Shown here one piece after another: positions 1 to 10,500 of a DNA stretch of 64,000 nt (the stretch's first letter is position 1; each line of letters begins with the position of its first letter). The DNA is taken from positions 27,340 to 91,339 of IMG/VR virus record IMGVR_UViG_3300022933_000005; one strand, written 5' to 3'. The notes under the pieces are model-generated. The model did not search any database. It had not been told where the DNA came from and saw only the letters and a program-made list of their open reading frames with translations. This stretch comes from a virus. The translations under genes and the position numbers were made by a program.

Positions 1-342
1 GTCTACAGGTCGAAAAGTCATACCCTTGCCGGATACGAGTCCGCCACCAGACAGAGTGTCAATTCCAGTGACACCCCGTTCTCTCAATTTGTCCCATTGG
101 CGCTTAGTTTTCTTCTTGCGTTTGCGACCCTTTTGGGAACGGATCTTCTGAGTTTCTTCAACGACATCTAAAGCGCTTTTTTCTTTTTCGCCGTTGGTGA
201 GGCGCTCGTATTCTTCCATGGTGCTGCACGCCATCCATGTTCCATCGGGATGACGGTGCGCACCGGTACAGCCGAGTTCAGCAGCCTCTCTTAGAGCCTG
301 CGCTTTCTTGGCAGTTTCGGAGTCCGTGCGTGCCTCGGGCAT
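1..342 (-). CDS. Basic phage protein of the head operon, 3' end outside window
   Basis: Reading on the minus strand from an ATG at 342, the frame stays open for 114 codons to the window edge, so the C-terminus is missing. The N-terminal half contains the short segment CTGAHRHPDGTWMACSTMEE, with two Cys and two His that might form a small metal or disulfide unit. A strongly basic stretch follows (KGRKRKKKTKRQW) and then a Gly-rich tail. The start lies 2 nt after the stop of the upstream gene, which fits translational coupling in the long minus-strand head operon. I do not recognise the family. The basic stretch could contact packaged DNA, but that is only a guess. Confidence 0.75.
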   Translation of the reverse strand, partial: MPEARTDSETAKKAQALREAAELGCTGAHRHPDGTWMACSTMEEYERLTNGEKEKSALDVVEETQKIRSQKGRKRKKKTKRQWDKLRERGVTGIDTLSGGGLVSGKGMTFRPVD

Positions 343-344
343 CG

Positions 345-659
345 TTATTCATCGCCGCTGGCAGCTTTTGCGGCGGCAGCGAAATCGTCGCCATGTCTGG
401 ATTGGTAGAGTTCAGCCTCTTCAAGTTCTTCTTTCCATTTTTCTCTGAACTCTTCGAAGGGTTCGCCTTCTAGTTCCCAATCTAGTTTTCCGCCCTCGGA
501 TGCTGGCGCGATAACTTCGTCGTGGTAGGCCATTAGTTCTTTACCAGCGATGTAATTCAATTCGTCGCCATTCTCGTCGTCTTCGGTGGAGAACGGGGGG
601 TACCGCAGAAGCGTTGAGAGCATTATGTGATATTCCTTATGATTTTCTGGAGTAATCAT
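345..659 (-). CDS. Small acidic protein of the head operon, unknown function
   Basis: A 104-residue protein whose ATG overlaps the stop of the 1300-residue gene upstream (ATGA). The predicted product is acidic, rich in Glu and Asp, with a helical-looking centre (FEEFREKWKEELEEAELYQ) and an Ala-rich end (FAAAAKAASGDE). No family is recognised. Position and coupling place it in the structural operon. A small acidic helical protein here could be a chaperone, a scaffold fragment or an antitoxin-like partner of the large neighbour, but the sequence does not decide among these. Confidence 0.75.
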   Translation of the reverse strand: MITPENHKEYHIMLSTLLRYPPFSTEDDENGDELNYIAGKELMAYHDEVIAPASEGGKLDWELEGEPFEEFREKWKEELEEAELYQSRHGDDFAAAAKAASGDE

Positions 660-3600
660 GCTCTAGCCCTTCTGCCTTCGCTGCGTACATCTGATGCTTG
701 CTTGAAGAATTGACTCAATCCTGAAGAACCAAGGGTTCTGCCTAGGGTGATGACGGCACTGCGGTTCATCACCAACTCTACGCTACCCGACTGGATTGTG
801 TCATAACCCAAGATGGGGGCAATAAGGTTTCTGCCGTTGCTGGTGTTATTAATTTTGTTAAGCAGCAACATGGCATTCAAAGAGTCGGGGTTGCCGCTGG
901 TGCGGATCGAATCCAACAAGTGTGTCCAGAGTTGACCAACTTCGGTTTCCCAAATAGGGGCACCTTCGGCAAGATCTGTTATTTTTGCTATTTCAGCATC
1001 CATTCTGGAGACGACTTCGGCAATGTCCGCTTTTTCCAATTCATCTCCGGGATAGGTTGCTCGTACAAGCTCGAATGCCCGACTAACGGATCTATTAGCG
1101 GTAAATTCGGCGTCTAGGGTGTCTCCGTCCATGCGGCGAACATTGGGTGTAAGAACAGCAACCGTGTTGCCTCCTTCTACGGTTTGCCAACTACCCCAAC
1201 TGCCTTGACCGGTTGACCAGTATTCGCCCTTGCCTGAGGCTTCTCCGCCTCCTCCGGGGAGGAAACGCAATTCGTCATCAAGATAATCGGTTGCATTGGA
1301 AGCGCTTCCGTGTCCTCGACCTATGACGGGATGGCCAGCATCAATTAGGGCTTCGAAGTTGTCATCGTCTACAACAACCGGCAAATCATTCATGCCCATA
1401 GCGTCCCAAATGACAGCCATTTCTGGGTTCTGATTGAGTATCTTCTCGACCTCATCTTCGCTAGCTCCGTCTGTGCCCTTACCGCCACGACCCTTCATTC
1501 TGACATCTTTCAGAACCGACTTGTCGCCAAGTAGTGCTCTGGAGGCTTTGCCGAGACGTGCGATACCTTCGTCGCTTGTAACTAACTTGCCATCTGCGTC
1601 GAAATCGACTGCTTTCTTGATTTGTTTCTTTTCAGAAGCATTAATTGCACCTTGGATACCTTTACGACCCTTAACGACCCGCAACTTGCGTCGCAGTTGA
1701 GCGACACGGCGGGCAACTATTGATCTTTTATCCTCTTCACGACGGAAACCGGGAAGAGAACTTCCCGCCCCTCCGCGTCGAGCTTTTCTAAGCGCACGAC
1801 GATAGGCATTGTTCGGGTTTGGAGCCCAAATACGTTGTGCCATTGATCGGGAGAACTCTCCCGCACGGCGCCTAACGCCGGGCTCAACAGCATCAATAGC
1901 GGCTTGACGTTCCGTGAACGTGCTGCCGATAGTCGAATTGATGCGATTGCCTTTACTGAGACCCCAAGAAGCTTTACTTGTTTCTAGACGATCTTTATCA
2001 GCACCGTTTGCACGGTTGTAGATTCGGGCACGCTGTGTCGGCGTAAGATGCTCAAGGAATCGGAAGGCGTCAGGGTCTTTGCCGTTGTTGCTTTGTTCGA
2101 CCATGTTTCGGTAGATTCGAATTTCCCTTAACTGGTCCTTGAGCTGGTCGGCAGCCTTGTCGGTCGCGTCGCCAGTCGCTTCGATTTGACTTTCTATCGC
2201 GGCTTCGATGGTGTCGATATCGGCGTCGGTGAAAATATAGTCCCTAAGTTTTTGGGCAAGCTCGTCACCTTCATAGTCTTTTTCAAAGTCTGGTCTGATT
2301 GCTTGATCGAAATACTGTTTTACGATCCCTCCGAGGGGGTTGACGTGGAAGGTTGCTTCCATTTCTTCTTCGGGGGTCATTTCTGAACGCTTTTTTTGTT
2401 TTGGCTTGCGAGGATCTATGCCGTTCATGTCATTCCATGCGAGTCCGTGCATTCGTCTACGCATTTCTGTGTCAATCGCCGTTCCGACATGCGCTCTTTC
2501 AGCATCGGTAAGGTTTTCCCAAATCTGACCATCAATGTCTGAGTGACGATCAAGTCCGGGTTCAGCTTGACCTCGGCGTCGTCTGCGACTTGACCGCATG
2601 CCCTGCAATTGAGAGGCACGATCTACTGAAGCGTCGCGCGCCCTAGAGCGCATTCCACCCCTTGTAATTCGATCCCATTCACTACCAGCACCCGGTCGCG
2701 CTAACCGCCCCATGCTCGTACCCGTTTGGGCTTCGTGTTGGCGCCTTTCCGTAGCACGCCTAGCCATTTCAGATCTTTGGCCGGGGTCTGTAATGTCAAT
2801 CCAATTGCCACCCCGTTCAGGTTTGTCGTGAAGAGTTGGACGGAATTCATAGATTGAACCGTCTGGCTCTTCATGGGTTTCTCTGGCGGCTCGCCCGACT
2901 CGGGTCATTTCGTCGAACTCGCCTCGCATTCTGCGATTCTCTCGTTCTTGTCGAGTTTCGCCTGACCGGTCTGGAATCGTTCCTGCATATGGGCGACGCT
3001 GGGAGCGCATGCCGCCACGAGGGTTATCTCTTCGTATCGCTTCTCTTAAAGCTTCCTCACGGTTGTCATATTCTTCGGGAAGCCGCATGTTTCTGTTGCC
3101 CGTATCAATGACACGCCATTTGCCAGCTTCATCTCGTGTGATGTCATATCGCTCAGAACGCATGCCTCGTTGAGAGGGCATGCCGCCCGGGCTGCCCAGA
3201 ATCTCGTCTGAGCGTTTCCATAGTGATTGCCGCTCACCGACATCAACTACATAGGAGTCAGTGCCTACGCCGCTCGCTCCGCCTTGCCCCAATCGGACGA
3301 TAGTTCCCTCAGTGTCCTCGCCCCTGTGGCGAACGGTGACCTTGTCCCCGGGCTGTAGACGCTGAGAACGCATACCTTGTTCATCGCGATAGAAGCTGTC
3401 AGTAGTGCCTTCTCGGCGTCGCGGTACAGCAATATCAAGAAGTCGATCTAAATCATCTTCACCAAAATATTCTCCATCATCCGTGATATCCCTTAGTGGG
3501 GTTTCCCAAATGTCATCATCTTCAGAGAATCCTGAAAGTGTGTTTCTGAGAGCTTCGGTTGCTTCGGGGAAATCTTCAATAACCTCTCCAACCGGAGTAC

Positions 3601-4558
3601 TTAAAATCTCGTCTTGGGCACGGTTCTCTTCACGACGATTGCGCAATCTAAATTCGACACCGTCCGCGTCATCGCGTGGGAAGCTACGAGGCTTGGTTCG
3701 GGTATGACGTTGGCCCGGAAGATTTGTGTTAACGCCCGGTATTGAGGGACGTTCCCATACGGTGCCCTCCTGAACTATCCCATCATTATCTCCGTCCCAA
3801 GCGTTTGGATCAAACGGGTCTTTCATTGACCGTCCGATTTTGCGAATACCTCCGCGACCCCTGCCTCCGCCGCCTCCCGGGGCGAGTCTGCGACCAAGAC
3901 GGTTAGCTTTTGTACGGATAGATGACGAATGTTCTTTTGTTCCGAGATACCCCGGATGTTCTTCTAGGTTTAAATGTTTCTCTAAAAGTACTGCTTTAGC
4001 TGCACGACGTGCATTCCCGGACCCCCGAGCAGTTTGAAATAATTCTTCGTTTAGGGCCTTCTGATCTGTTCCTTTTTCGGTGAAATTAAAACCTTTAGAA
4101 TCGGCTCCGAAATGTCCTAAGCGTGCTTTGGCTAAAAGTGAAAGTCTTGCAGAATCGGCACGAAAAGCTGATCCCTTATAGTCTGCTCCAATAAAGAAAT
4201 CTTTATCTGTCAGATTTGATAGCCCAGCATCTTTTACTTGCGGAATCTCTCCGGCATATCTGTAGTTAACTGACTTGACATATACAAGCTGTGAGTGATC
4301 AGGAAAACGAACGGGCTTCCCTTCGGTTGCCTCATCAATCAAAGCTTGTGTTGTCGCTCTTACGGGCGCGAACGATCCAACGGAAATTCCCGGCTGAAGA
4401 TCGTCATAAATGGATTTGGTTAAACCCTTGTTGTAACTTTCAGCCCACTTTTTACCGGCAGCATGGACACCATGACAGACAGTAAAATCATCATCTTTAA
4501 CAATAATTGCAAAAAGTTTATCCGAACTAACGTCTTTGATAATAGCGAACTGTCTCAT
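656..4558 (-). CDS. Giant multidomain head-operon protein with GMRS-punctuated domains and C-terminal ART-like domain
   Basis: 1300 residues. Residues 1-220 form a domain with no recognised family. A Gly/Arg linker (about 220-245) leads into an acidic cassette at 248-280 (DGDNDG, then QEGT and PSIPG). G-M-R-S tetrapeptides occur at about 395, 465, 516, 635 and 653. Between them lie compact units: a small SH3/KOW-like beta unit (about 403-450), a short unit at 470-512, and one copy of the ~95-residue repeat (547-638). The rest is helical and basic up to about 1040. The C-terminus (about 1050-1275) has GRGH, GEYWSTG and a late 'GYDTIQ...LVMNRSAV' segment resembling ADP-ribosyltransferase domains fused to phage head proteins. 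That assignment is inferred from motif order only. ATG overlaps the upstream stop (ATGA). Probably virion-associated; the exact role is unknown. Confidence 0.8.
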   Translation of the reverse strand: MRQFAIIKDVSSDKLFAIIVKDDDFTVCHGVHAAGKKWAESYNKGLTKSIYDDLQPGISVGSFAPVRATTQALIDEATEGKPVRFPDHSQLVYVKSVNYRYAGEIPQVKDAGLSNLTDKDFFIGADYKGSAFRADSARLSLLAKARLGHFGADSKGFNFTEKGTDQKALNEELFQTARGSGNARRAAKAVLLEKHLNLEEHPGYLGTKEHSSSIRTKANRLGRRLAPGGGGGRGRGGIRKIGRSMKDPFDPNAWDGDNDGIVQEGTVWERPSIPGVNTNLPGQRHTRTKPRSFPRDDADGVEFRLRNRREENRAQDEILSTPVGEVIEDFPEATEALRNTLSGFSEDDDIWETPLRDITDDGEYFGEDDLDRLLDIAVPRRREGTTDSFYRDEQGMRSQRLQPGDKVTVRHRGEDTEGTIVRLGQGGASGVGTDSYVVDVGERQSLWKRSDEILGSPGGMPSQRGMRSERYDITRDEAGKWRVIDTGNRNMRLPEEYDNREEALREAIRRDNPRGGMRSQRRPYAGTIPDRSGETRQERENRRMRGEFDEMTRVGRAARETHEEPDGSIYEFRPTLHDKPERGGNWIDITDPGQRSEMARRATERRQHEAQTGTSMGRLARPGAGSEWDRITRGGMRSRARDASVDRASQLQGMRSSRRRRRGQAEPGLDRHSDIDGQIWENLTDAERAHVGTAIDTEMRRRMHGLAWNDMNGIDPRKPKQKKRSEMTPEEEMEATFHVNPLGGIVKQYFDQAIRPDFEKDYEGDELAQKLRDYIFTDADIDTIEAAIESQIEATGDATDKAADQLKDQLREIRIYRNMVEQSNNGKDPDAFRFLEHLTPTQRARIYNRANGADKDRLETSKASWGLSKGNRINSTIGSTFTERQAAIDAVEPGVRRRAGEFSRSMAQRIWAPNPNNAYRRALRKARRGGAGSSLPGFRREEDKRSIVARRVAQLRRKLRVVKGRKGIQGAINASEKKQIKKAVDFDADGKLVTSDEGIARLGKASRALLGDKSVLKDVRMKGRGGKGTDGASEDEVEKILNQNPEMAVIWDAMGMNDLPVVVDDDNFEALIDAGHPVIGRGHGSASNATDYLDDELRFLPGGGGEASGKGEYWSTGQGSWGSWQTVEGGNTVAVLTPNVRRMDGDTLDAEFTANRSVSRAFELVRATYPGDELEKADIAEVVSRMDAEIAKITDLAEGAPIWETEVGQLWTHLLDSIRTSGNPDSLNAMLLLNKINNTSNGRNLIAPILGYDTIQSGSVELVMNRSAVITLGRTLGSSGLSQFFKQASDVRSEGRRARA
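2645..2920 (-). repeat. ~95-residue repeat, copy A (inside the 1300-residue gene)
   Basis: Encodes FDEMTRVGRAARETHEEPDG through SMGRLARPG to GGMRS. It matches two copies in a different gene about 10-12 kb away, so the unit is shared between proteins and not only a tandem duplication. Confidence 0.85.
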
Positions 4559-6495
4559 TGGGAACCGTCCAAGCGGGCGAGAATCGCGTTGTAGGCAGCA
4601 GCAAGTGTCTGGATACGAGCTTCAACAATTGTTTGAATAATATTTAGGTGAGTTTTTTCGGCTGCAGATAAAGCACCGTCGCGGTAAAGGCGATCCTTGT
4701 AATCAGTAAAATTGAATGTACGAGCTCTTTCAAGGAGGCGTTCTAGTTCGTTGCGAAATGCTTCCTGTTGGGCTTCTCGTAATTGTTGGTAATGCGAAGA
4801 ATATATGCTTTCATTCGAAAGTGGTTTCATCGAAGAAATGCTTTCTTCGATTCTTTCTTGTATGCTGATGTCGTCCAAATCTTTGAGTGCAGACGGTATA
4901 TGTGTCGGCACTGTTGCTTCGCCTAGTTTCCCTACGGCAGTGGGCGGTCTATCGTTGACTCCGAGAATTAAGTCAGATAAGAGCATGCGTACTGCGTCTT
5001 CTGGATCTACATCATCGAATGTCCGATCAGTATCCATAGATGGGGCAGCGAGAACGTAGCCACGCCGCTTGCCACCCTTCCCCGTAAACGCTGGGGGGAA
5101 CGCTGCCAAACCTAGATGATTTTGGATTTCTGCTGCCGTAGCAACGTGTAAATGGTCGAAATCGGTTTTCGAAGACTGCATAAGGTAACGATTATCGCCG
5201 ACTTCAAAGATGCCTCCGGGTCGTTTCGTACCCGCTTTTCGCATCGCAGCCTGCAAAATAGATGGATCAATTTCAGCAAGACTGCCCCCACCATTGATGT
5301 GGGTTACAGCGTCATCGACGTTACCAATTTTGTCGCCAACACCTTCGGGCACTTCAGCTTCAGGAACTTCAGCTTCCACTGTGGGTGTTTTGTCTGGCTT
5401 GGATTTGAGGGCATCCGCAACGGAACGAGCTGATCCTTTCCAGTCCTCCGTGTATGCGATACCTGTTCCCGTCTCCTCGTCGACAAATTTTAGTCTGGCC
5501 GCAGGATCTTTAGAATTGTCTTTCTTCATGGCGGCATTAACCGTGCGGCCCAGTTTTCTACGTTCACCGACAGTGAGCCCTCGAACCTTTTCAATAGAAA
5601 GAGAAGATCCGTCAGGAAGAACGTAAGAGATATTAGTAACTCCCGTATTGGACAGGAGACCCAACTCTTCGCCGCCCATTCCATCAACGGATGTGAGATT
5701 CATTAAGTAGGTGGCGCCTTCCATATCCCTGTTGTCTGGGATGGTTCTAAGGACGGCAGGACTGACGACCGGCTCCAACTGGAACCCATCTCGACGGACG
5801 AGCCGAGCCGTGTTTATGTCGGGCTTACCCATGGCTTCTATGATTTTTCCAGTAGCACGAATGCGTTCTTGGCGGTCGTCGTTGCCGACGCGGGGAATAT
5901 CTGGCCTACGGCTTTTTAGAACGTCTTGGCCTGAGCGTCCACGAATTACTTCACCTTCGGGTCCTGCGGGTGCACCAGCAGCGGCCCTACGAATGGCGGC
6001 AATGGTTGCACCGATAGCAGATGGGATATCGAAAAGTTGTTGTCCGCAAGTGGATAGTTGATTATCAGTAAACCGACCACCGTATTGGTAGCCCTCTGGG
6101 CATCGGTGTGCTCGTCCACGTTTGCGAATGCCTCGTCCACCTCCGGGGAGACCGGGAGTGATTGCCCGCCATCCGGCGGAACGTAAGGGACTTCGAACTC
6201 TGGAAATGTTTCCGGGTGTGATGATTGAACCCGCAGCCTGAGCTGCTTGTCCAAGACGAGAACCTGATCCAACTAAGCCCGCTTTGGTAGTTACGCTGAT
6301 GTCGTACTGGCGAGTATTCCCATTTCTATGAGATAAAGCTTTATATTCGCCAATAGTTTCGTCAGATGCGCGTGCATGTCGGATTAGACCCGAAGGAATG
6401 GTGTCGTCAAGCTTTCGTAAAATTGTTCGTTTGACCTGCACTTCTAAACCGTCGCAGCAGCCCAATTCCTTCGTGTAGGTGTAGGAAGTCGCCAT
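4555..6495 (-). CDS. Head-operon protein with Cys-P-x-G cassette and degenerate HipA-like kinase fold
   Basis: 646 residues from the ATG at 6495, which is 2 nt after the upstream stop; a GTG at 6507 is an alternative start. A Gly/Arg linker (117-129) precedes a cassette at 131-156 (RCPEGYQYGGRFTDN, then Cys), also present in the 2201-residue protein. Residues 360-385 are a low-complexity EVPEA linker. Residues about 423-525 resemble the core of HipA/PI-kinase-like folds: a beta strand with Lys, an AAEI-x-x-H-L-G-L helix with a conserved-type Glu, and LLSDLILGVNDR. The Asp-Arg of the catalytic loop is present, but the following residues are PPTA rather than H-x-x-N, so activity is doubtful. 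The C-terminus is helical. Kinase kinship is an inference. Confidence 0.75.
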   Translation of the reverse strand: MATSYTYTKELGCCDGLEVQVKRTILRKLDDTIPSGLIRHARASDETIGEYKALSHRNGNTRQYDISVTTKAGLVGSGSRLGQAAQAAGSIITPGNISRVRSPLRSAGWRAITPGLPGGGRGIRKRGRAHRCPEGYQYGGRFTDNQLSTCGQQLFDIPSAIGATIAAIRRAAAGAPAGPEGEVIRGRSGQDVLKSRRPDIPRVGNDDRQERIRATGKIIEAMGKPDINTARLVRRDGFQLEPVVSPAVLRTIPDNRDMEGATYLMNLTSVDGMGGEELGLLSNTGVTNISYVLPDGSSLSIEKVRGLTVGERRKLGRTVNAAMKKDNSKDPAARLKFVDEETGTGIAYTEDWKGSARSVADALKSKPDKTPTVEAEVPEAEVPEGVGDKIGNVDDAVTHINGGGSLAEIDPSILQAAMRKAGTKRPGGIFEVGDNRYLMQSSKTDFDHLHVATAAEIQNHLGLAAFPPAFTGKGGKRRGYVLAAPSMDTDRTFDDVDPEDAVRMLLSDLILGVNDRPPTAVGKLGEATVPTHIPSALKDLDDISIQERIEESISSMKPLSNESIYSSHYQQLREAQQEAFRNELERLLERARTFNFTDYKDRLYRDGALSAAEKTHLNIIQTIVEARIQTLAAAYNAILARLDGSQ

Positions 6496-6497
6496 AT

Positions 6498-7142
6498 TTA
6501 TTCGCACCCACAGTCCTTAGCTTCGCTGAAATCTGTAACCCATTCGTCGCCGTCGTCGCCTTCTCCGACTAATTCCCAATTGTTGTGATCTCGGAGGTAG
6601 GACGTGAAGTCCTTTTCCATCACAACGAAATCAGCTAAAACGGTTGAAGCATGCTTGAGGTCACTTGTAGTTACTACAGGATTATACCCTATAGTCGTAT
6701 AAGAGCTCTTAGACTCTAAGAAGTCTCCGAAAAATACGTCTTCCTGATCCCAAGCCTCATCGAAACCTTTTTTACGTTTCTTGAAGCGCTTGCGTATTCG
6801 CTTGCTCCATTCGGCATCAGTCCATCCCAGCTTCCGAAGTTTTCCTTTACAATTCTTCATGCCCGGATGATGACACCCTTCGTTGGGCCATTTACCGGTG
6901 GTTTCGTGATGGAGCCACGCGCAAATTCTTTCCAGTGGGTATAACTCAGGGTGATTTTTAAGAATGACACGACAGCGTGTAAACCCGCCGGGCTTTTTCA
7001 TGATTGGGCGCCAATATCTAAGCAATCTCTCCAGATTGCCTCGTCTCGGTCCACGTCCACGGGTAATCGATGTCAATCTCTCTTGAGGGAGATCGAGTAG
7101 AACGTCCTGTGGCCCTTTGATGTCGTAACTGTCAGTTGTCAT
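6498..7142 (-). CDS. Small basic head-operon protein with Cys/His-rich centre
   Basis: 214 residues, ATG at 7142 preceded by AGGTGA. The N-terminal half has the order RRGNLERLLRYW, GGFTRCRVIL, then CAWLHHETTGKWP. This order resembles a conserved block seen in actinophage head proteins (RGN-x-E-x-L-x-x-Y-W, then G-x-F-x-R-C, then Cys and His). That comparison is from memory and is moderate evidence. A Cys and two His just after (EGCHHPGMKNCKGK) could bind metal. A basic helix (RIRKRFKKRKKGF) follows, then an acidic end finishing DCGCE. It lies between the 139-residue protein and the kinase-like protein. Function unknown; probably structural or an assembly factor. Confidence 0.75.
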   Translation of the reverse strand: MTTDSYDIKGPQDVLLDLPQERLTSITRGRGPRRGNLERLLRYWRPIMKKPGGFTRCRVILKNHPELYPLERICAWLHHETTGKWPNEGCHHPGMKNCKGKLRKLGWTDAEWSKRIRKRFKKRKKGFDEAWDQEDVFFGDFLESKSSYTTIGYNPVVTTSDLKHASTVLADFVVMEKDFTSYLRDHNNWELVGEGDDGDEWVTDFSEAKDCGCE

Positions 7143-7168
7143 GTGTAGTCACCTATAATAGTTTACGT

Positions 7169-7588
7169 TCAATTCAGTCCGGGATCTGCGAAGTTTGCAG
7201 GATTCAATGATGAAGTGATTCTTCCTCTATGCGTATGCCAAGGAGGAAATAAGAAACTTCCAACATCGACAACCTGCTCTAGCTGCTCATCTCTTTCATC
7301 TCTTGTCCGTTGTTTGCTGCGCTCGTAACGTTCAATGCGTTCTTCAATAGAGTTTCGACGGTTATCAATATGTGGATCAGACCCATCTTCTAATTGACGA
7401 AGAATCCCAACCAGTTCGTCACGACTATGACTCATCCCATTCCACTGGTTTGGTTTATAACCGAGCGCTCGTTCTAACAAGCTTTGCCAATCCTGAATTG
7501 AAGGTTTTTCCAATTCTCCCCGCTCGGCATTTTTTGTGAAAAATTCAGCAGGTGGAATTTTGTCAGAGAATTTGAGCCATTTAGACAT
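7169..7588 (-). CDS. Hypothetical 139-residue head-operon protein
   Basis: ATG at 7588 with a GGAGG site upstream; its start overlaps the last codons of the 1107-residue gene by 8 nt. The N-terminus is mixed and the centre is a charged helix (RNSIEERIERYERSKQRT) likely to form a coiled coil. The C-terminus is short and Pro/Asn-rich. No family is recognised. Its coupling to both neighbours supports a real gene co-produced with the giant head proteins. Confidence 0.7.
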   Translation of the reverse strand: MSKWLKFSDKIPPAEFFTKNAERGELEKPSIQDWQSLLERALGYKPNQWNGMSHSRDELVGILRQLEDGSDPHIDNRRNSIEERIERYERSKQRTRDERDEQLEQVVDVGSFLFPPWHTHRGRITSSLNPANFADPGLN

Positions 7589-10500
7589 ATGTAGTTCCTC
7601 CCGATCGTATTTTTGGCGTTCCCTTAGGGGAAAGCCATTTAAATAAGCGGGTTAATGCATTCACTTCCGCAGGAGTAAGTTCTCGACGGCCATTCGGACC
7701 CCAAATTGGGAAATCCATTCCCGTAGTCATCAGAGTCATAAACTCTGCTACCAGTTCGTGGCGCCCTCCTCCTGTTAGCTCGTTGAGAAGGGCATGTGAT
7801 GTATGTGCACCCGCGTAACTGCCATAAACCCTATACCCAAGATTATCTGATAAATTCCTCAGCAGGTCGATGTCTGTATCATTTAAGCCATCCCAGAAGC
7901 TGCCATCTTGAATAAGGGTTCCGACTAAGGAAGAAATAATTCCTTCGAGTGCTCCACCCTCTTCAAAGAGGCGATGGTCTCCCATGACATCTATGCCACG
8001 TTGCCCCCTAGGGTCACCGAAACTCTGGGTTTGATTGATTCGACTTCTATCAATGAACTTGTGGTCATAGACGAGAGAAGCAAGTAGTTGGTCAACTAAT
8101 TTTTGTCTTAGTTCGACTCTCTGTTCAGGGCTTTTACTTGAAACGAATTCAGTAACCGGTAGTCCTGTTGAACTAACTTCGCTTTTCGACTCTTTGATTT
8201 TATTAAATCTTACTTTAAGAAGCTTGGCCAAATAGTTTTGACTCCTTTTTACTTCTTCATCATTCAATCGCTTTCTTTCAGCACGTCTTTCTAGGTCTGT
8301 AGGGTTGAATGGATCTTTGAAAGCAGTTTGTACATTGGTGACAGGACGTGGGGCAACCGGAATGGAAGATTTTTCATCAGCCAAAATACGATTAACTACT
8401 GCATGAGCATCGAGTAACGGTGCAACATCTTCTGGCGACACTCGTGCCGACTCGCGTATAACGCTTGCGTTGTCGTCCGTGGCGCGAAACTTGAACCCGG
8501 GTATTCCGCTTTCCCTAAGTACCGTAGGTGCGGGTAAAACTCCTTGGTCGAGTAGCTCGATACCGTTGTCACGTTTATACCAGCCACCCTGAGCCAACAC
8601 GTTATCCGGTACGGCGTCTAACGGTCCTATGTCATTGTCGTCGTCGAGTATAAATAGTGCTTTGTCATCAACCCTGATCCAGTTCTCTCCAGTAGCAGTT
8701 CCGTCTCTTGGCTTGTAGCTGAGATATTTACCCTTTCGATGATCTGTCAATGTGGTGACACCATGGGCAGCGGATTCGCTGGAAAGCAATTGGTATTTTC
8801 CGAAATAGAAGCTGGGAGACATCCCGTACAAAACATGTGCAAGAGTTAATTCTTCACCCGGGGAGATGGTTAGGTCAACGTCTAGCCAAATAAGGGCAGC
8901 CTCACCTGCTAATGCGTTGAAATACTGGGCGAGTCCGGGAGTGGCTGTGTATGCGTTGCCGTCACCATCCATGATGGGTTGTCCCATCCATTCAATAAGC
9001 CGCTGAGCCCTATTGGAACCCGTCTTTTCCATAATGTCGAGATAACGCATCCATTGCCCGACCCCCATAGTGTCAGGGTCGACACTTAGAACACCTCGGA
9101 TATCGCCGTGGTTTGATAAATCTGCAGCAGCTCTATCCACGGCGAGAATCACCCTTGGGCCATATGCTCCATGGGCCAAGGCATAACCACCAGTGCTGGT
9201 TTTATCTATATGTTCGCTATCCAGATCTAGCGCGGTTTTGTCAGCGATGGGGTTTTTTGCTATACGATCTTTTATTCGTTCATATGCTCGTTTTAATGCG
9301 TTTTCTTCACCACCTGAATCTTTGTCTGCAAATGATTTAATATTTGCAGTATGACTTCCATGTCCAGAGAATTCATGTGTTGCAATCGTGGCTCCAAATA
9401 TTGCTTTACCTTGTTTGATAACTGCTGCCTGTTCACCTTCGGGCACATCGTCAAGGTGAGCTGCTAGGGCAATCAGAGCAGTAGTGGCGGTGTTGTGACC
9501 CCATTTTGAACTCTCTTCAGCATCTAAGCCGAGCTCAAAGTCAAGTAGTTGCGGATGATCTTTTTCTTTGCGTAAGCCGATAGTGATTCTTGGTTTTGTG
9601 TGACGAGATGGCGTTGTATCAATTTCGAACATTTCGTCAAGGCGTTCTGAGAACCGTTTGTTTCGTTCTTCCCGTGTACCCGTGGTAGCTCTCAATAGTT
9701 GTAGAGCTATTTTGTTGACCTTCCACTTCTTTCCTTGCTTGCTGGACGCTTGACCCGCAATAGCAGGCGGTCCTTGAATGACTGGATTGCCGGGGGTTCG
9801 ATTGTCCTCATGTGCAATTTCCAAGGTGTGGTTTTGAAGATCAGGGTTATCTCTTAAATTCCTCATTACAGTTAATGCCGTATATTTTTCATACAGAGAA
9901 AACTCTTCGTCGCCTTGCCGATCGGGGGTGATCAAGTCGAAATAGCTGCCCCCCGGATTGTCATATTTACGCCCTATTGGGTCACCATTCTGATTGTAAC
10001 GAATTGTCATTCTTTGATTGAGGCCGGGTCCGAATCCGCTGTGAAGTTGAGCTGCAATTTCTCGAAAATCGTCAGTGGTTCGTATGGGACGCCCGTCAAG
10101 AAAGGCTTCACTCAATTCATTTTCTAAATCGATCCAACTTTGCAAGAGCTCTTCAGGGTCGTTGCCTGTGAGGTGGGCAGACAAGGCTGCTTCTGTTTTC
10201 TTCCAGCTGTAATAACGATTCTTGGCTACATAGAGGTCTTGTGGTGAAGCGTCAAACAAGGTTGTGGGATTTGGCGGCTCATCTTTCATGAACCGTTTCC
10301 GTGGTAGTTGGTTTGTTGACCTAAGACCATCCGGAGTTAGATTCGTTCGTACTGACGGCGTAGCAGCTCTAGCCCACTGGGTACCTTCCTGAATAAAGCC
10401 ATCCAAATCACCGTCATGAGCATTTCTGTCAAACCGAATTCCTCTACGGAAACCTCTGACGGCTCCCGTAGCTGCACGACCAGCCATCCTGCCGACACTT

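Noticed and set aside
9340-9400. HEFSGHGSH in the 1107-residue protein as a zinc metalloprotease
   Set aside because: The spacing is H-E-x-x-x-H, not HExxH, and no third ligand is clear, so I only note the His/Glu cluster.
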